Shown: piece after piece, positions 1 through 8,131 of the stretch
Layout of the letters: every line of letters starts with the position of its first letter
Numbering within the stretch: the first letter of the stretch is position 1
Assembly (NCBI GenBank): GCA_035542775.1
Contig: DATKKX010000140.1
Coordinates: 1-11,069 of the forward strand
Length of the DNA: 11,069 bases
Origin: DATKKX01 sp035542775
Lineage (GTDB): Bacteria > Planctomycetota > Phycisphaerae > UBA1845 > UTPLA1
Reading direction: 5' to 3'
Notes under the pieces: generated by a model
Database searches by the model: none
Told to the model about the DNA's origin: nothing
Seen by the model: only the letters and a program-made list of their open reading frames with translations
Position numbers and translations under genes: made by a program

Positions 1-3000
1 TGACGCGGCAGCAGGTGCGAATGATCGTCGATCTGGCCCGACAAGCCCCCCAGGTAGACGTGGCTCTACTGCTCGATCCGGACCGGGGCCAGCTTCGCGA
101 CCCCGACTCCCCACCGGACGATCTGTCCCTGTTCGCCCGCACAGAAAGGACTTGGTTTACAATCGTCCGCGCCTTGAACGAAGCCGGCGTACCGGTCGAA
201 ACGCCGATTCTCCTGGGCCGATCAGGCTGCCCTCGCTTCGCCCGCTCGCCCACGTTGGCCCGGCTCGAACGCGACCTGTTCAGCGCCCCGCGGCCCGGCA
301 AGACGCCGGAAGAGAAACCCGCTCCCACAGAAAGCGGCCGGCCCGCCGTGCGTTTCGTCCGCGCACCGGATCGCCGGGCTGAGGTCGACGCGGCAGTGAC
401 CGCCATCGTCGACCTCGTTCAGCATCCGCACGCTCCGCTGCGATATCGCGACGTATCCATCGTCGTCCGCGACCTGGAGCCGTACCACGAGATAATATCA
501 GCCTCACTCCACGCTCACGGCATCCCGTTCTTCGTCGATCGCCGGCGCCCGACTCACCACCACGCCCTCATCCAATTCAGCCGGGCAGCCTTGTCGATGC
601 AAGGCCGGGAACCCTTCAGTCAGGCGATCGCGGCAATGCTCAAGAGCGGCCTCAGCGGCCTGGATGACGAAGCGGCCGACGCTCTGGAAAACTATCTCCT
701 CGCCTACGGTCTCAATTCACCGGAGTCCTGGGATGAGCCATGGACCTATCCCGTCGTTCCCGAAAAGAGCGGACACCGGCTTCAAAGACCAAAGGCCAAG
801 GGCAAGAATACAGACAGCCAACAGAGCCCGGAGCGCCGGCAACCGACCGCCCCGATCCCGCTCGACTCGCTTCGCCAACGCCTCCGCGAGCAGATCGGCG
901 AATGGTGGCCCACGGCCACAGCGAAGCAGGCCCACCCGGTCTGCCGTACCTGGGTGCGGCGATTGTATGGTCTTCTGGAGCGGTTCGGTGTAAGCAATCG
1001 TCTCGCCTCATGGTGCGACGACGCCACGGCCCGCGGCGAGCTGGACGAGGCCGAAGAGCACGAGCAGATCTGGTCGGACCTCATCAAGCTGATGGACGAA
1101 ATGGTCGAGACGCTCGGCGATGAGCCCATGACCGGCCGGCAGTTTCGAGACGTGTTGGAATCGGGCCTATCCGAGTTCACCCTGGGCTTGGTGCCTGCGA
1201 CACTCGATCAGGTGCTCGTAAGCTCCATCGAGCGCAGCCGCCATCCGCCGGTCCGTGCCGTCTTCCTCCTCGGCTTCAACGACGGGCTCTTCCCCGCCCG
1301 GCCGTCGGAAGACAGCATCCTCGGCGACGAAGAGCGATCGCGTCTCGAACGCGCCGGCATCGAGTTAGGCCGCAGCCGCGTCGGCCGCCTCCTGGACGAG
1401 CGGATGCTGGCCTACGTCGCTCTTACCCGGCCAAGCGAGTTCCTCTGGATCAGCTACTCGGAAAGCGACGAATCCGGCAAGGCTCTCCCCCCATCGCCGT
1501 TCTGGGCCTATGTGCAGTCTGCTCTACCCGCAGTGTCTCTTGAAGCGCCCGCCACAGACACCATTGAAGCCATCAGCTCTCCGCGCCACTTGGCTGCCTC
1601 GCTCGCGTCACATGTCCGGGCTTGGTGCGAGCTTCGGCCTGAGACCTCGGAGCGTGAGCAACAGGCGCAGTCCACTGGTCTCGCCCCCTGGCTCGCTCTC
1701 TACAATTGGGCTTTAGCAGCAACGCCAGTTGCCCCAGCAGTTCGAGCCGCTTTGAGGGCCCTGGCACCCTCGCAAAGGGCGGCGCTTACGCCCCGCGCCG
1801 CGGCGTCTCTCTGGCCGCCGCCCTGCCGCACCAGCGTAACGCGACTCGAGAGCTTCGCAGCCTGCCCCTTTCAGCACTTCGCCACCTACGGCCTGCGACT
1901 GGAGCCCCGGCCGGTCCACGAAATCGCCGCCCTCGACCTGGGCAGGCTGTATCACTTCATCCTGGAGCAATTTGTCAACGAGCTGATGGAGACCGGCTCG
2001 ACCTTGAGCGAAATGCCGCCTGAGCGGATCGCCGAGAACCTGTCGCGTCTGTGCCGGACCGTCGTGCCGCAATTTGCCGAGGCGATCCGTCTCGAGCAGC
2101 GTGGGCAACGCAATGCCGTCCGGCGCGGCGAGCGCGAGCTGCCTCCAGCCGTCCGCGGCGAGCCGTCCGCCACCGGCAAGACCCCGCTTCGCCCCCTGGC
2201 CACCGAAAAAACCTTCGGCGATGCGCCCGACGACGATCTTCCCGCCCTGGAACTGCCCATCTCCGGCGGCCGGACCGTCCTCGTCCGCGGCGTCATCGAT
2301 CGCGTGGACATGGTTCAGGCGGGCGACGCTTCCCTCGCCGTCGTCTTCGACTACAAGCGCTCGCTGAGACAGCGACTGCGGCTGGACGAGGTTTTCCACG
2401 GGCTGTCCCTCCAACTTCTCGCCTACCTGCTGGTCATCCGTGATCACGGCCAGCAGCTCGCCGACGCCGCCCTTACGCCCGGCGGCGCGTTTTATCTGCC
2501 GCTGCTGGCTTCTTTCAACAAGGTGGACCATCCCGACGAGGCCGATGAAGCCGGATTCGATCCCTACAAGGAGTTCAGGCCGCGCGGCGTCATTGACTTC
2601 GATTGGATCAACGCCCTCGACCCGACGCTGAGCTCGGGCCACAGCTCGACCTTCGCCGCTTTCCGTACGACCAAGGGCGAAATCGGCAACGTCGATTCGA
2701 CCGACGCCGTAGGCTCCGGCGCGCTACCCCGCCTGCTCGATCACGTCCGCCGGAAGATGACCGACCTTGCCGAAGACTGGCTCTCCGGCAATATCTCGGT
2801 GACACCGTATCGACTCGGCAAAGAAACGCCCTGCCCCACCTGCCGCTATGCCGGTGTCTGCCGCATCGAATACGCCACCAGGGAATGCCGCGTCCTGCGA
2901 ACGATGAAACGCACCGCCGTCCTCGAGGAACTGGCCCACTCGCCCGACCCCGATCAGAGTCCGAGCGGAAGCGAGGGGCACCCGCTGCCCGCGGTCCCCA

Positions 3001-3053
3001 AGGCCCCCCCCCGCTCTGCCGGGCACTTCCGCAAGGAGGACACCCATGGCTGA
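1..3053 (+). CDS. addB: AddB, ATP-dependent helicase/nuclease subunit B (5' end outside window)
   Basis: AddB pairs with AddA to resect double-strand DNA ends for RecA-dependent recombination. The frame is open to the left edge (codons begin at base 3), so the N-terminus with the expected Walker A region is missing; the GTG at 15 is internal. Numbering from that GTG: an AddB-type helicase-like segment includes GFNDGLFPAR (420-429) and YVALTR (467-472). The C-terminal nuclease has H647 (LGRLYH), D762 (GVIDRVD), D779-Y780-K781 and Q800...Y804. Four cysteines match the family's [4Fe-4S] staple: C617 (in ACPFQHF) plus C940, C943 and C949 (C-x2-C-x5-C). All these motifs are intact. The last ~45 residues are a Pro/Ser/Gly-rich tail without recognisable fold. 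The stop overlaps the addA start by 8 bp, which suggests translational coupling. Identification is very secure. Confidence 0.95.
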   Translation, partial: TRQQVRMIVDLARQAPQVDVALLLDPDRGQLRDPDSPPDDLSLFARTERTWFTIVRALNEAGVPVETPILLGRSGCPRFARSPTLARLERDLFSAPRPGKTPEEKPAPTESGRPAVRFVRAPDRRAEVDAAVTAIVDLVQHPHAPLRYRDVSIVVRDLEPYHEIISASLHAHGIPFFVDRRRPTHHHALIQFSRAALSMQGREPFSQAIAAMLKSGLSGLDDEAADALENYLLAYGLNSPESWDEPWTYPVVPEKSGHRLQRPKAKGKNTDSQQSPERRQPTAPIPLDSLRQRLREQIGEWWPTATAKQAHPVCRTWVRRLYGLLERFGVSNRLASWCDDATARGELDEAEEHEQIWSDLIKLMDEMVETLGDEPMTGRQFRDVLESGLSEFTLGLVPATLDQVLVSSIERSRHPPVRAVFLLGFNDGLFPARPSEDSILGDEERSRLERAGIELGRSRVGRLLDERMLAYVALTRPSEFLWISYSESDESGKALPPSPFWAYVQSALPAVSLEAPATDTIEAISSPRHLAASLASHVRAWCELRPETSEREQQAQSTGLAPWLALYNWALAATPVAPAVRAALRALAPSQRAALTPRAAASLWPPPCRTSVTRLESFAACPFQHFATYGLRLEPRPVHEIAALDLGRLYHFILEQFVNELMETGSTLSEMPPERIAENLSRLCRTVVPQFAEAIRLEQRGQRNAVRRGERELPPAVRGEPSATGKTPLRPLATEKTFGDAPDDDLPALELPISGGRTVLVRGVIDRVDMVQAGDASLAVVFDYKRSLRQRLRLDEVFHGLSLQLLAYLLVIRDHGQQLADAALTPGGAFYLPLLASFNKVDHPDEADEAGFDPYKEFRPRGVIDFDWINALDPTLSSGHSSTFAAFRTTKGEIGNVDSTDAVGSGALPRLLDHVRRKMTDLAEDWLSGNISVTPYRLGKETPCPTCRYAGVCRIEYATRECRVLRTMKRTAVLEELAHSPDPDQSPSGSEGHPLPAVPKAPPRSAGHFRKEDTHG
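3004..3012 (+). repeat. Run of nine C residues near the end of addB
   Basis: Nine consecutive C lie in the AddB tail, read as GCC CCC CCC CGC. The run ends 33 bp before the addA start codon. Removing one C, or a +1 ribosomal slip on CCC-C, moves translation into the addA frame, with no stop before the addA ATG. Adding one C would instead run in the third frame to a stop at about 3220. It may be functional, a mutational hot spot or a base-calling error. Confidence 0.9.
3033..3040 (+). promoter_or_regulatory. Strong ribosome binding site of addA inside the addB end
   Basis: AAGGAGGA lies 5 bp before the ATG at 3046, a near-perfect anti-Shine-Dalgarno match. It lies within the last codons of addB. 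It fixes the addA start and argues for independent or coupled initiation of AddA rather than obligatory read-through. Confidence 0.85.
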
Positions 3054-6000
3054 GCTGCGCTGGACAGCTTCGCAACTCGACGCCATCCGCGCCACCGGCG
3101 CCAGCGTCCTGGTCTCCGCCGGAGCCGGCAGCGGCAAAACCGCCGTTCTTGCTGAGCGCTGTGCCCACCTGGTCGCCGACGCCCAACCGCCCTGCCCGGT
3201 CGATCGTCTCCTGGTGGTAACCTTCACTGACGCCGCGGCCACGCAGATGCGGCAGCGAATCGCCGACGCCTTGCGGGCGAGACTGGCCGCGTCGCCGACC
3301 AACCGGCGGCTCCAGCAACAACTGGCCCTGCTGGACACAGCCTGGATCTCGACGATTCACTCATTCTGCCGCCGCGTGCTCAACCGGTACTTCGCCCAGG
3401 CCGACCTGGATCCGCTCGCCCCGGTCATGGACGCCAACGACGCCTCGCTGCTCCGCCAGGAGACGGCGCGGCGCACCTTCGACGAATTCGCCGAACGCCA
3501 GGACCTAGCCGGCGAGGCATTTCACGCGTTGCTCGCCCACTATGGCGGCCCCAGCGAGGATCGGCTCGTCAGCTCCGTGCTTGCGGTCGACGCCTTCCTG
3601 ACCTCTGTGCCCGACCCGCAAGGATGGTCCGCAGCATGCCTGGAGCGATTCGCCGCAAGTGCGTCCGGCTCACTGCCCTCCTTCTGGCTCACGCAACTTG
3701 CTGAGACGCTCACCGCGGAAATGGCCCAGCAGCGCAGCGTCGTCGCCGGGCACCTTGCGGCGATGAAGCAGGCCCCCGGCGACTTGGCCAAACCGATCGA
3801 ATGCCTGGAGGCGTACCACGGCGAGTTGCATGGTTGGAGGGCCGCGCTGGCCGGCTCCCCCGAGGCAGAAACCATCGATCGAATCTGCCGCGACTCCATC
3901 GCGACGTATGAATTCCCGAAACCGCCCAACCTCGTGAAAAAGACGTTGGATCTGCTCTCCGAAGAGCAGCGCATGGCAATCACGGCGGCAGTCAAGACGG
4001 TCCGCGACGTCCGCGACATGTTCGTCAAGCGCCTCCAGAAAACCTACGGCCGGTTCTCGACCACGGACTGGGCGAACGGCATCGCCCGCACGCGGGATCA
4101 CGTCACGACCTTTCTGAAGCTGGTTTCGGAAGTCCACAAGTCGTACCAGGAGGCCAAGCGCGACCTTGGCGTCGTCGATTTCGCCGATCTGGAGCGGTTT
4201 ACGCTCGACCTGCTGCGAAAAGGGACCGGCGGAGTAGCAGAGCAACTGCGCGACAAGTTCGTCCACGTCCTCGTGGACGAGTTCCAGGATGTCAATCAGG
4301 TCCAGGCCGAGATCCTTCGGCTGGTCAGCCGTGAGCCGCGAACGCCCGCTTCAGGCAATCTGTTCGCCGTCGGCGACGTCAAACAGTGCATCTACCGCTT
4401 CCGCCTGGCGGAGCCACGCCTCTTTCTCAACCGGCAGGGCTCGTTTGCACGCGGCGCGGGCGGAAAACTCGTCGATCTTGTTGACAACTTCCGCAGTTCC
4501 AACCTGGTCATCGACGCCATCAACGCGATTTTCCATCGCCTGATGTCCCCCGATCTCGGTGGGGTCGACTACGACGAGCACGCTGAGCTGGCTTACCCCA
4601 AGACGAAAATCAAGGAACAAGCAAGTCATCCGGTATGCGAGCTGCACCTTCTCGACGCTGTCTCCGCAACAGCCGGCGCCGACGAAGCGGAAGGCGGTGA
4701 CGAAACCGACGATCGTGCAGCCCCTGGTGCATTCGACTGGGAACAGATCGAGCGTGAGGCCTACGTCGTCGCCGATCGCATCAAGGCCCTCGCCGCGGAC
4801 GGCACCCCCTACCGTGACATCGTGGTGCTTCTGCGGACGTTCCAGGCTAACGCCGGCCTCTTTGTCCGCACCCTGTCCCGCCTCGGCGTACCGGTCTTCG
4901 CCGACGTATCGGGCGGTTTTTTCCAGGCGGTGGAGGTCCAGGACATCCTGTCGCTCCTCGCGGTGCTCGACAATCAACAGCAGGACATCCCCCTGGCGGC
5001 GGTGCTCCGCTCGCCTTTGTTCGGCGAAGCGCTCCCTGATTCGCAGCTCGCCGAAATCGCCGTCGCAGGCCGCAAGATCCAGCCGGCCGAACCCTTCCAC
5101 GCCGCCGTTCGCAGCTATGCGCGAGGCGGCTCCGATGATACGCTGCGCAGCCGGCTCACGGCGATCCTGGACCGCCTGTCCCGCTGGCGCCAGCGGATCC
5201 GCCGGCGTCCCCTCGCTGACGTGCTCTGGGAGATCTACGAAGAGAGCGGATACCTGGCTTATGTCGCCGGCCAGCGCGAAGGTCAGCAGCGCCAGGCCAA
5301 CCTGTTGCAGCTCCACGAATATGCCCGGGGCTTTGATGCGTTCAAGCGACAGGGGCTTTACCGCTTCCTGCGTTTCATCGACGGCCTCCGCGACTCGGGG
5401 CAGGACCTCGAAGCAGGCTCTCTCGTCTCGCCGACCGCGGACGTCGTCCGGGTAATGACCATCCACCGCAGCAAGGGGCTGGAATTCCCAGTAGTTATCG
5501 TGGCGGATCTGGGCAAGCGGTTCAACCTCCGGGACGCCCGGGGCTCGATCCTGTTCGACCGGCAATTGGGCGTGGCTTTCGAGGCGGTCGACCTCGATCG
5601 CCGCATCCGCTACCCGACCCTGCCGCACTACCTCGTCTCGCAGGCGGCCACGGCGGAGTCGTTGGCTGAGGAAATGCGCGTGCTGTACGTCGCTCTCACG
5701 CGTGCCCGCCGGCGATTGATTCTGGTCGGCACCGCCCCTCTCGATGGCCTTGAGGCTGACCGTGAACGATACGCCTGCCAGGTCGGTCCGTTGCCGCTGC
5801 TGGATCGCCAGACGGCCGGCAGCATGTTGACTTGGCTGCGCAAAGCGATCTGCTGCCAGCCTGCCGGCATCGTCGCGCTGCCCGGCGACACGGCTACAAA
5901 AGAATGTCTGCTCGTTGTCCAAACGCATGATGCCGAGCGAATGAAATCGTGGACGCTCGACCCGGCGCAGCGCACCGGGGTTCTCGAATGCCTGCAGCGC

Positions 6001-6804
6001 TGTGCCCGTGCCGATCCGCTCCCGGCGCCCGCCGCTGACGCCCTGCGGGGCGAAGCCGTGGAGAAGATCACGCGGCGTCTGACGACGCCGTATCCGGCTG
6101 CCGCCCTCACTCGCGTACCCGCGGTCGTGGCCGCCAGTGTCTTGAAACGCCGATGGGACACGCGCCAGGATGAAGAAGAACCGGCCGCCGCGTGGACCTC
6201 CGTGGGATCTCACCACTTCGGGTCCCCGTCGTACCACCGCATCCTCCGCCGGCCTGATTTCCTCGGCGAGGTCCGACCCGCTGACCCCACCGCCGTCGGG
6301 ACCTGGACTCACCAATTCCTCCAACGCCTGGACCTCCGCCGTCCATGCGACGTGCGCGACGTGCAGGCCCAGGCCCAGGCCTTCGTGCAGACCGGGGTTC
6401 TCCTGCCGGCCCAGGCGGCAGACATCAACGTCGAGAACATCTCATGGTTCATGCAGACGGACTTGGGCCGGCGTCTGCGAGCGGAGAAGAGCAGGCTCTT
6501 GCGCGAATGGCCCTTCATCCTGGGAGTGGATCCGACACGATATGATGCATCCGCGAGGGCCCGGGTCCCGCAGGACTTCATGCTTGTGCGCGGCATCATC
6601 GACTGCCTCTTCGACGCAGGCGATGGCTGGGAAGTGCTCGACTACAAGACTGACGCCGTCTCCGGAGAGCAACTCGCCATCCGCGCTGCCGAGTACCGCG
6701 GCCAACTGCAAATCTATGCCGCCGCCGTCGAGGCGACTTGGCGGCGGACCGTCGCTCGCCGCTGGCTCGTTTTTCTTTCTGCCCGACAAACCGTCGAAGT
6801 GTGA
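3046..6804 (+). CDS. addA: AddA, ATP-dependent helicase/nuclease subunit A
   Basis: AddA is the superfamily 1A, UvrD-like 3'-5' helicase motor of AddAB and carries a second nuclease domain. At 1252 residues it is close to the usual family size of about 1200. Visible helicase motifs in order: Walker A GAGSGKT (26-32), TFTDAAATQM (from 59), STIHSFC (102-108), DEFQD (411-415), VGDVKQCIYRFR (from 442), DNFRSS around N481, TIHRSKGLEFP (from 805), and EEMRVLYVALTRARRR (from about 875). The C-terminal nuclease has H1089 (GTWTH), D1186 (GIIDC), D1199-Y1200-K1201 followed by T-D, and Q1220...Y1224. No key residue is missing. The ATG is set by the strong ribosome binding site and the 8-bp overlap with addB. 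The gene is the last of its operon and faces rplL. AddAB rather than RecBCD is indicated because both subunits carry nuclease motifs and AddB has the iron-sulphur cysteines. Confidence 0.97.
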   Translation: MAELRWTASQLDAIRATGASVLVSAGAGSGKTAVLAERCAHLVADAQPPCPVDRLLVVTFTDAAATQMRQRIADALRARLAASPTNRRLQQQLALLDTAWISTIHSFCRRVLNRYFAQADLDPLAPVMDANDASLLRQETARRTFDEFAERQDLAGEAFHALLAHYGGPSEDRLVSSVLAVDAFLTSVPDPQGWSAACLERFAASASGSLPSFWLTQLAETLTAEMAQQRSVVAGHLAAMKQAPGDLAKPIECLEAYHGELHGWRAALAGSPEAETIDRICRDSIATYEFPKPPNLVKKTLDLLSEEQRMAITAAVKTVRDVRDMFVKRLQKTYGRFSTTDWANGIARTRDHVTTFLKLVSEVHKSYQEAKRDLGVVDFADLERFTLDLLRKGTGGVAEQLRDKFVHVLVDEFQDVNQVQAEILRLVSREPRTPASGNLFAVGDVKQCIYRFRLAEPRLFLNRQGSFARGAGGKLVDLVDNFRSSNLVIDAINAIFHRLMSPDLGGVDYDEHAELAYPKTKIKEQASHPVCELHLLDAVSATAGADEAEGGDETDDRAAPGAFDWEQIEREAYVVADRIKALAADGTPYRDIVVLLRTFQANAGLFVRTLSRLGVPVFADVSGGFFQAVEVQDILSLLAVLDNQQQDIPLAAVLRSPLFGEALPDSQLAEIAVAGRKIQPAEPFHAAVRSYARGGSDDTLRSRLTAILDRLSRWRQRIRRRPLADVLWEIYEESGYLAYVAGQREGQQRQANLLQLHEYARGFDAFKRQGLYRFLRFIDGLRDSGQDLEAGSLVSPTADVVRVMTIHRSKGLEFPVVIVADLGKRFNLRDARGSILFDRQLGVAFEAVDLDRRIRYPTLPHYLVSQAATAESLAEEMRVLYVALTRARRRLILVGTAPLDGLEADRERYACQVGPLPLLDRQTAGSMLTWLRKAICCQPAGIVALPGDTATKECLLVVQTHDAERMKSWTLDPAQRTGVLECLQRCARADPLPAPAADALRGEAVEKITRRLTTPYPAAALTRVPAVVAASVLKRRWDTRQDEEEPAAAWTSVGSHHFGSPSYHRILRRPDFLGEVRPADPTAVGTWTHQFLQRLDLRRPCDVRDVQAQAQAFVQTGVLLPAQAADINVENISWFMQTDLGRRLRAEKSRLLREWPFILGVDPTRYDASARARVPQDFMLVRGIIDCLFDAGDGWEVLDYKTDAVSGEQLAIRAAEYRGQLQIYAAAVEATWRRTVARRWLVFLSARQTVEV

Positions 6805-6822
6805 GCCCCACCCGATGCAAAA

Positions 6823-6855
6823 CCGGCAGGATCAGGTTTTGCCTGACCCTGCCGG
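6823..6855 (-). terminator. Probable intrinsic terminator of the rplL transcript
   Basis: A 14-bp stem (6823-6836 with 6842-6855) closes a 5-base loop. In the minus-strand RNA every position pairs, one as G-U; in the plus-strand RNA that position is an A-C mismatch. On the minus strand the stem is followed directly by TTTTGC. This orientation suits termination of the ribosomal-protein operon about 100 bp after the rplL stop. An overlapping, mutually exclusive 8-bp repeat, GCAAAACC (6817-6824) with GGTTTTGC (6835-6842), is also present. Confidence 0.75.
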
Positions 6856-6878
6856 CGTTCACTCGCAACCTTGGGTGG

Positions 6879-6903
6879 CACGGACAAACCCGGTTTGTCC
6901 GTG
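6879..6903 (+). terminator. Probable intrinsic terminator of the addBA transcript
   Basis: CACGGACAAACC (6879-6890) and GGTTTGTCCGTG (6892-6903) form a perfect inverted repeat around one base. Physically this gives a stem of about 10 bp with a 5-base loop. On the plus strand it is followed by TTTCTGTT, the expected tail for termination about 75 bp after the addA stop. The minus side has no T-run. It could alternatively be a copy of a dispersed intergenic palindrome. Confidence 0.7.
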
Positions 6904-6955
6904 TTTCTGTTCGAGGCCAAACGCAGGGCGGCCCTGTCGGCCGCGCCCTTTGCGC

Positions 6956-7372
6956 TTACGCCTTGCCCTTGAGCTCCACTTTCGCTCCAGCGCCTTCCAG
7001 CTCCTTCTTGAGCTTCTCGGCGTCCTCTTTGGAGATATCCGTCTTCACCGTCTTGGGCGCGCCGTCGACAATGTCCTTGGCCTCCTTCAGGCCCAGTTGC
7101 GTCGCCGCCCGGACCACCTTGATGACGTTGATTTTGGTGGCGCCTGAGTCCGCCAGGATGACGTCGAACACGGTCGGGGCTTCCTCGGCCTCCTTGGCCT
7201 CCCCGCCTCCCCCGCCGCCCGCCATCATGACGCCGCCGCCCGCCGGCTCGATGCCGTAGGTCGCCTTCAGATAATCCGCCAATAACTGGGCATCCTTGAC
7301 CGTCAGATTGACGATCTTGTCGCCGAGTTCCTTCACCGTCGCGCTGAATTCTTTCGCCGGTGCTTCTGCCAT
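6956..7372 (-). CDS. rplL: Large ribosomal subunit protein bL12 (L7/L12)
   Basis: L7/L12 forms the flexible multimeric stalk that recruits translational GTPases (EF-Tu, EF-G, IF2). The 138-residue protein has the family layout. An N-terminal dimerisation/L10-binding helical part spans about residues 8-40. A Gly/Ala/Glu hinge (about 43-65) contains a run of six glycines. The globular C-terminal domain (66-136) carries the diagnostic INVIKVVRAATQLGLKEAK stretch, which provides the GTPase-contact face. Length is slightly above the usual ~120-130, the excess lying in the hinge. The ATG is preceded by GAGGAG (7381-7386). It is the last gene of the cluster, 171 bp after rplJ. The customary next gene, rpoB, is absent and a terminator follows. 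Confidence 0.97.
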   Translation of the reverse strand: MAEAPAKEFSATVKELGDKIVNLTVKDAQLLADYLKATYGIEPAGGGVMMAGGGGGGEAKEAEEAPTVFDVILADSGATKINVIKVVRAATQLGLKEAKDIVDGAPKTVKTDISKEDAEKLKKELEGAGAKVELKGKA

Positions 7373-7543
7373 GAAACCAACTCCTCGTCCTATTGGGCCG
7401 CGATGGAACTCGCCCCACCGCGGCTCGGTTAACCCGTTCCGATAGCTGAAGTCCCGATGACCTCATTTAACCCTGCCGCCCGTGGGCGACTTGTCGGGGC
7501 AGTCGGAGCCTGGGATTCTTCTCCGTCTTCTATGTTTCGCCGA
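7373..7543 (-). other. Intergenic region between rplJ and rplL
   Basis: These 171 bp hold no credible gene. At the 3' side is the GAGGAG ribosome binding site of rplL (7381-7386). I see short AT-richer patches containing GGTTAA twice (minus strand), but no promoter I would defend. The length leaves room for an extra rplL promoter or an RNA processing site, either of which could help make the several-fold excess of L7/L12 over other ribosomal proteins that is usual in bacteria. Confidence 0.5.
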
Positions 7544-8080
7544 TCACGCCACCTTGGTGATCTTCTCGCCCTTCTCCAGCTTGCCGATCATCGCCTTCAG
7601 GCAACCGGCGACCTTGCCGCCCATGTTCAGGCAGCCCGCGATCCGCCGGGCCGGCGAAACAGCCAGCATGACGATGTCGCCCTGCAGCTCTGCCTTGCTC
7701 CGGCGTTTGGAAATCTCCTCGATGGAGAGCACCTCCACTTCGCCTTCCACCAGGCCGCTTCGCAATTGAAACGCCGGATAGTCCTTGGACAACCGAAGCA
7801 GCTCTTTGGCCGTGTCCACCGGGCTCGGCCCGCCGCTGACAAAAGCGCACGGACCGGTCAGCAGCGAGCTGATCGGCGCCAGGGCCGTGCCGGCCAGCAC
7901 GCGCTTGGCAGCCCGATTCTTGACCACGTGCACCTGGATGCCCTTCTTGCGAAGCTCACCCCGGAGCTTGTTGACCTCCGTACCCTTCAGCCCGTGAACG
8001 CCGACCACCATGACGCTGTCCAGCTCGGCGTATTCTTTCTTCAATTCCCGTTCGACAAGATCTTTAACCGCGCGACTCAT
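7544..8080 (-). CDS. rplJ: Large ribosomal subunit protein uL10
   Basis: L10 anchors the L7/L12 dimers to 23S rRNA at the stalk base and, in many bacteria, represses its own mRNA. The 178-residue product has the family's normal length. It starts SRAVKDLVERELKK and contains the VVKNRAAKR segment (about 52-60) typical of the rRNA-binding domain, then LTGPCAFVSGG. The C-terminal helical part ends in AGCLNMGGKVAGCLKAMIGK and would bind L7/L12. That cysteine-containing ending is the form I associate with planctomycete L10. The ATG is preceded only by a weak Shine-Dalgarno-like AGGCGGAA (8087-8094). It lies 108 bp downstream of rplA and 171 bp upstream of rplL. A GC-rich hairpin sits 22 bp before its start. 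Confidence 0.96.
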   Translation of the reverse strand: MSRAVKDLVERELKKEYAELDSVMVVGVHGLKGTEVNKLRGELRKKGIQVHVVKNRAAKRVLAGTALAPISSLLTGPCAFVSGGPSPVDTAKELLRLSKDYPAFQLRSGLVEGEVEVLSIEEISKRRSKAELQGDIVMLAVSPARRIAGCLNMGGKVAGCLKAMIGKLEKGEKITKVA

Positions 8081-8102
8081 GTTTCGTTCCGCCTATTGCT
8101 CG

Positions 8103-8131
8103 CCCGGGCCGCGTCCTGCGACGCCTCCGGG
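8103..8131 (-). promoter_or_regulatory. GC-rich hairpin in the rplJ leader, possible L10 control element
   Basis: In the minus-strand RNA, CCCGG pairs with CCGGG and, inside a small 2x3 internal loop, GCGTC pairs with GACGC around a GCAG tetraloop. The stem ends 22 bp before the rplJ start. In many bacteria the L10-L12 complex binds a structured rplJ leader to repress translation. Position fits, but I cannot show the kink-turn of the known L10 leader family. No T-run follows, so it is not a standard terminator. Confidence 0.35.

Noticed and set aside
15..17. GTG at 15 as the true start of addB
   Set aside because: The frame continues to the window edge (T-R-Q-Q before V-R-M), the text fits mid-protein AddB sequence, and the N-terminal Walker A region would be missing.
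1713..2642. 309-codon open frame on the - strand inside addB
   Set aside because: It is antisense to the intact AddB nuclease domain and shows no recognisable motif.
4351..6324. 657-codon open frame on the - strand inside addA
   Set aside because: It is a mirror frame of a GC-rich gene whose helicase motifs are continuous across the whole stretch. No family resemblance is seen in the antisense product.
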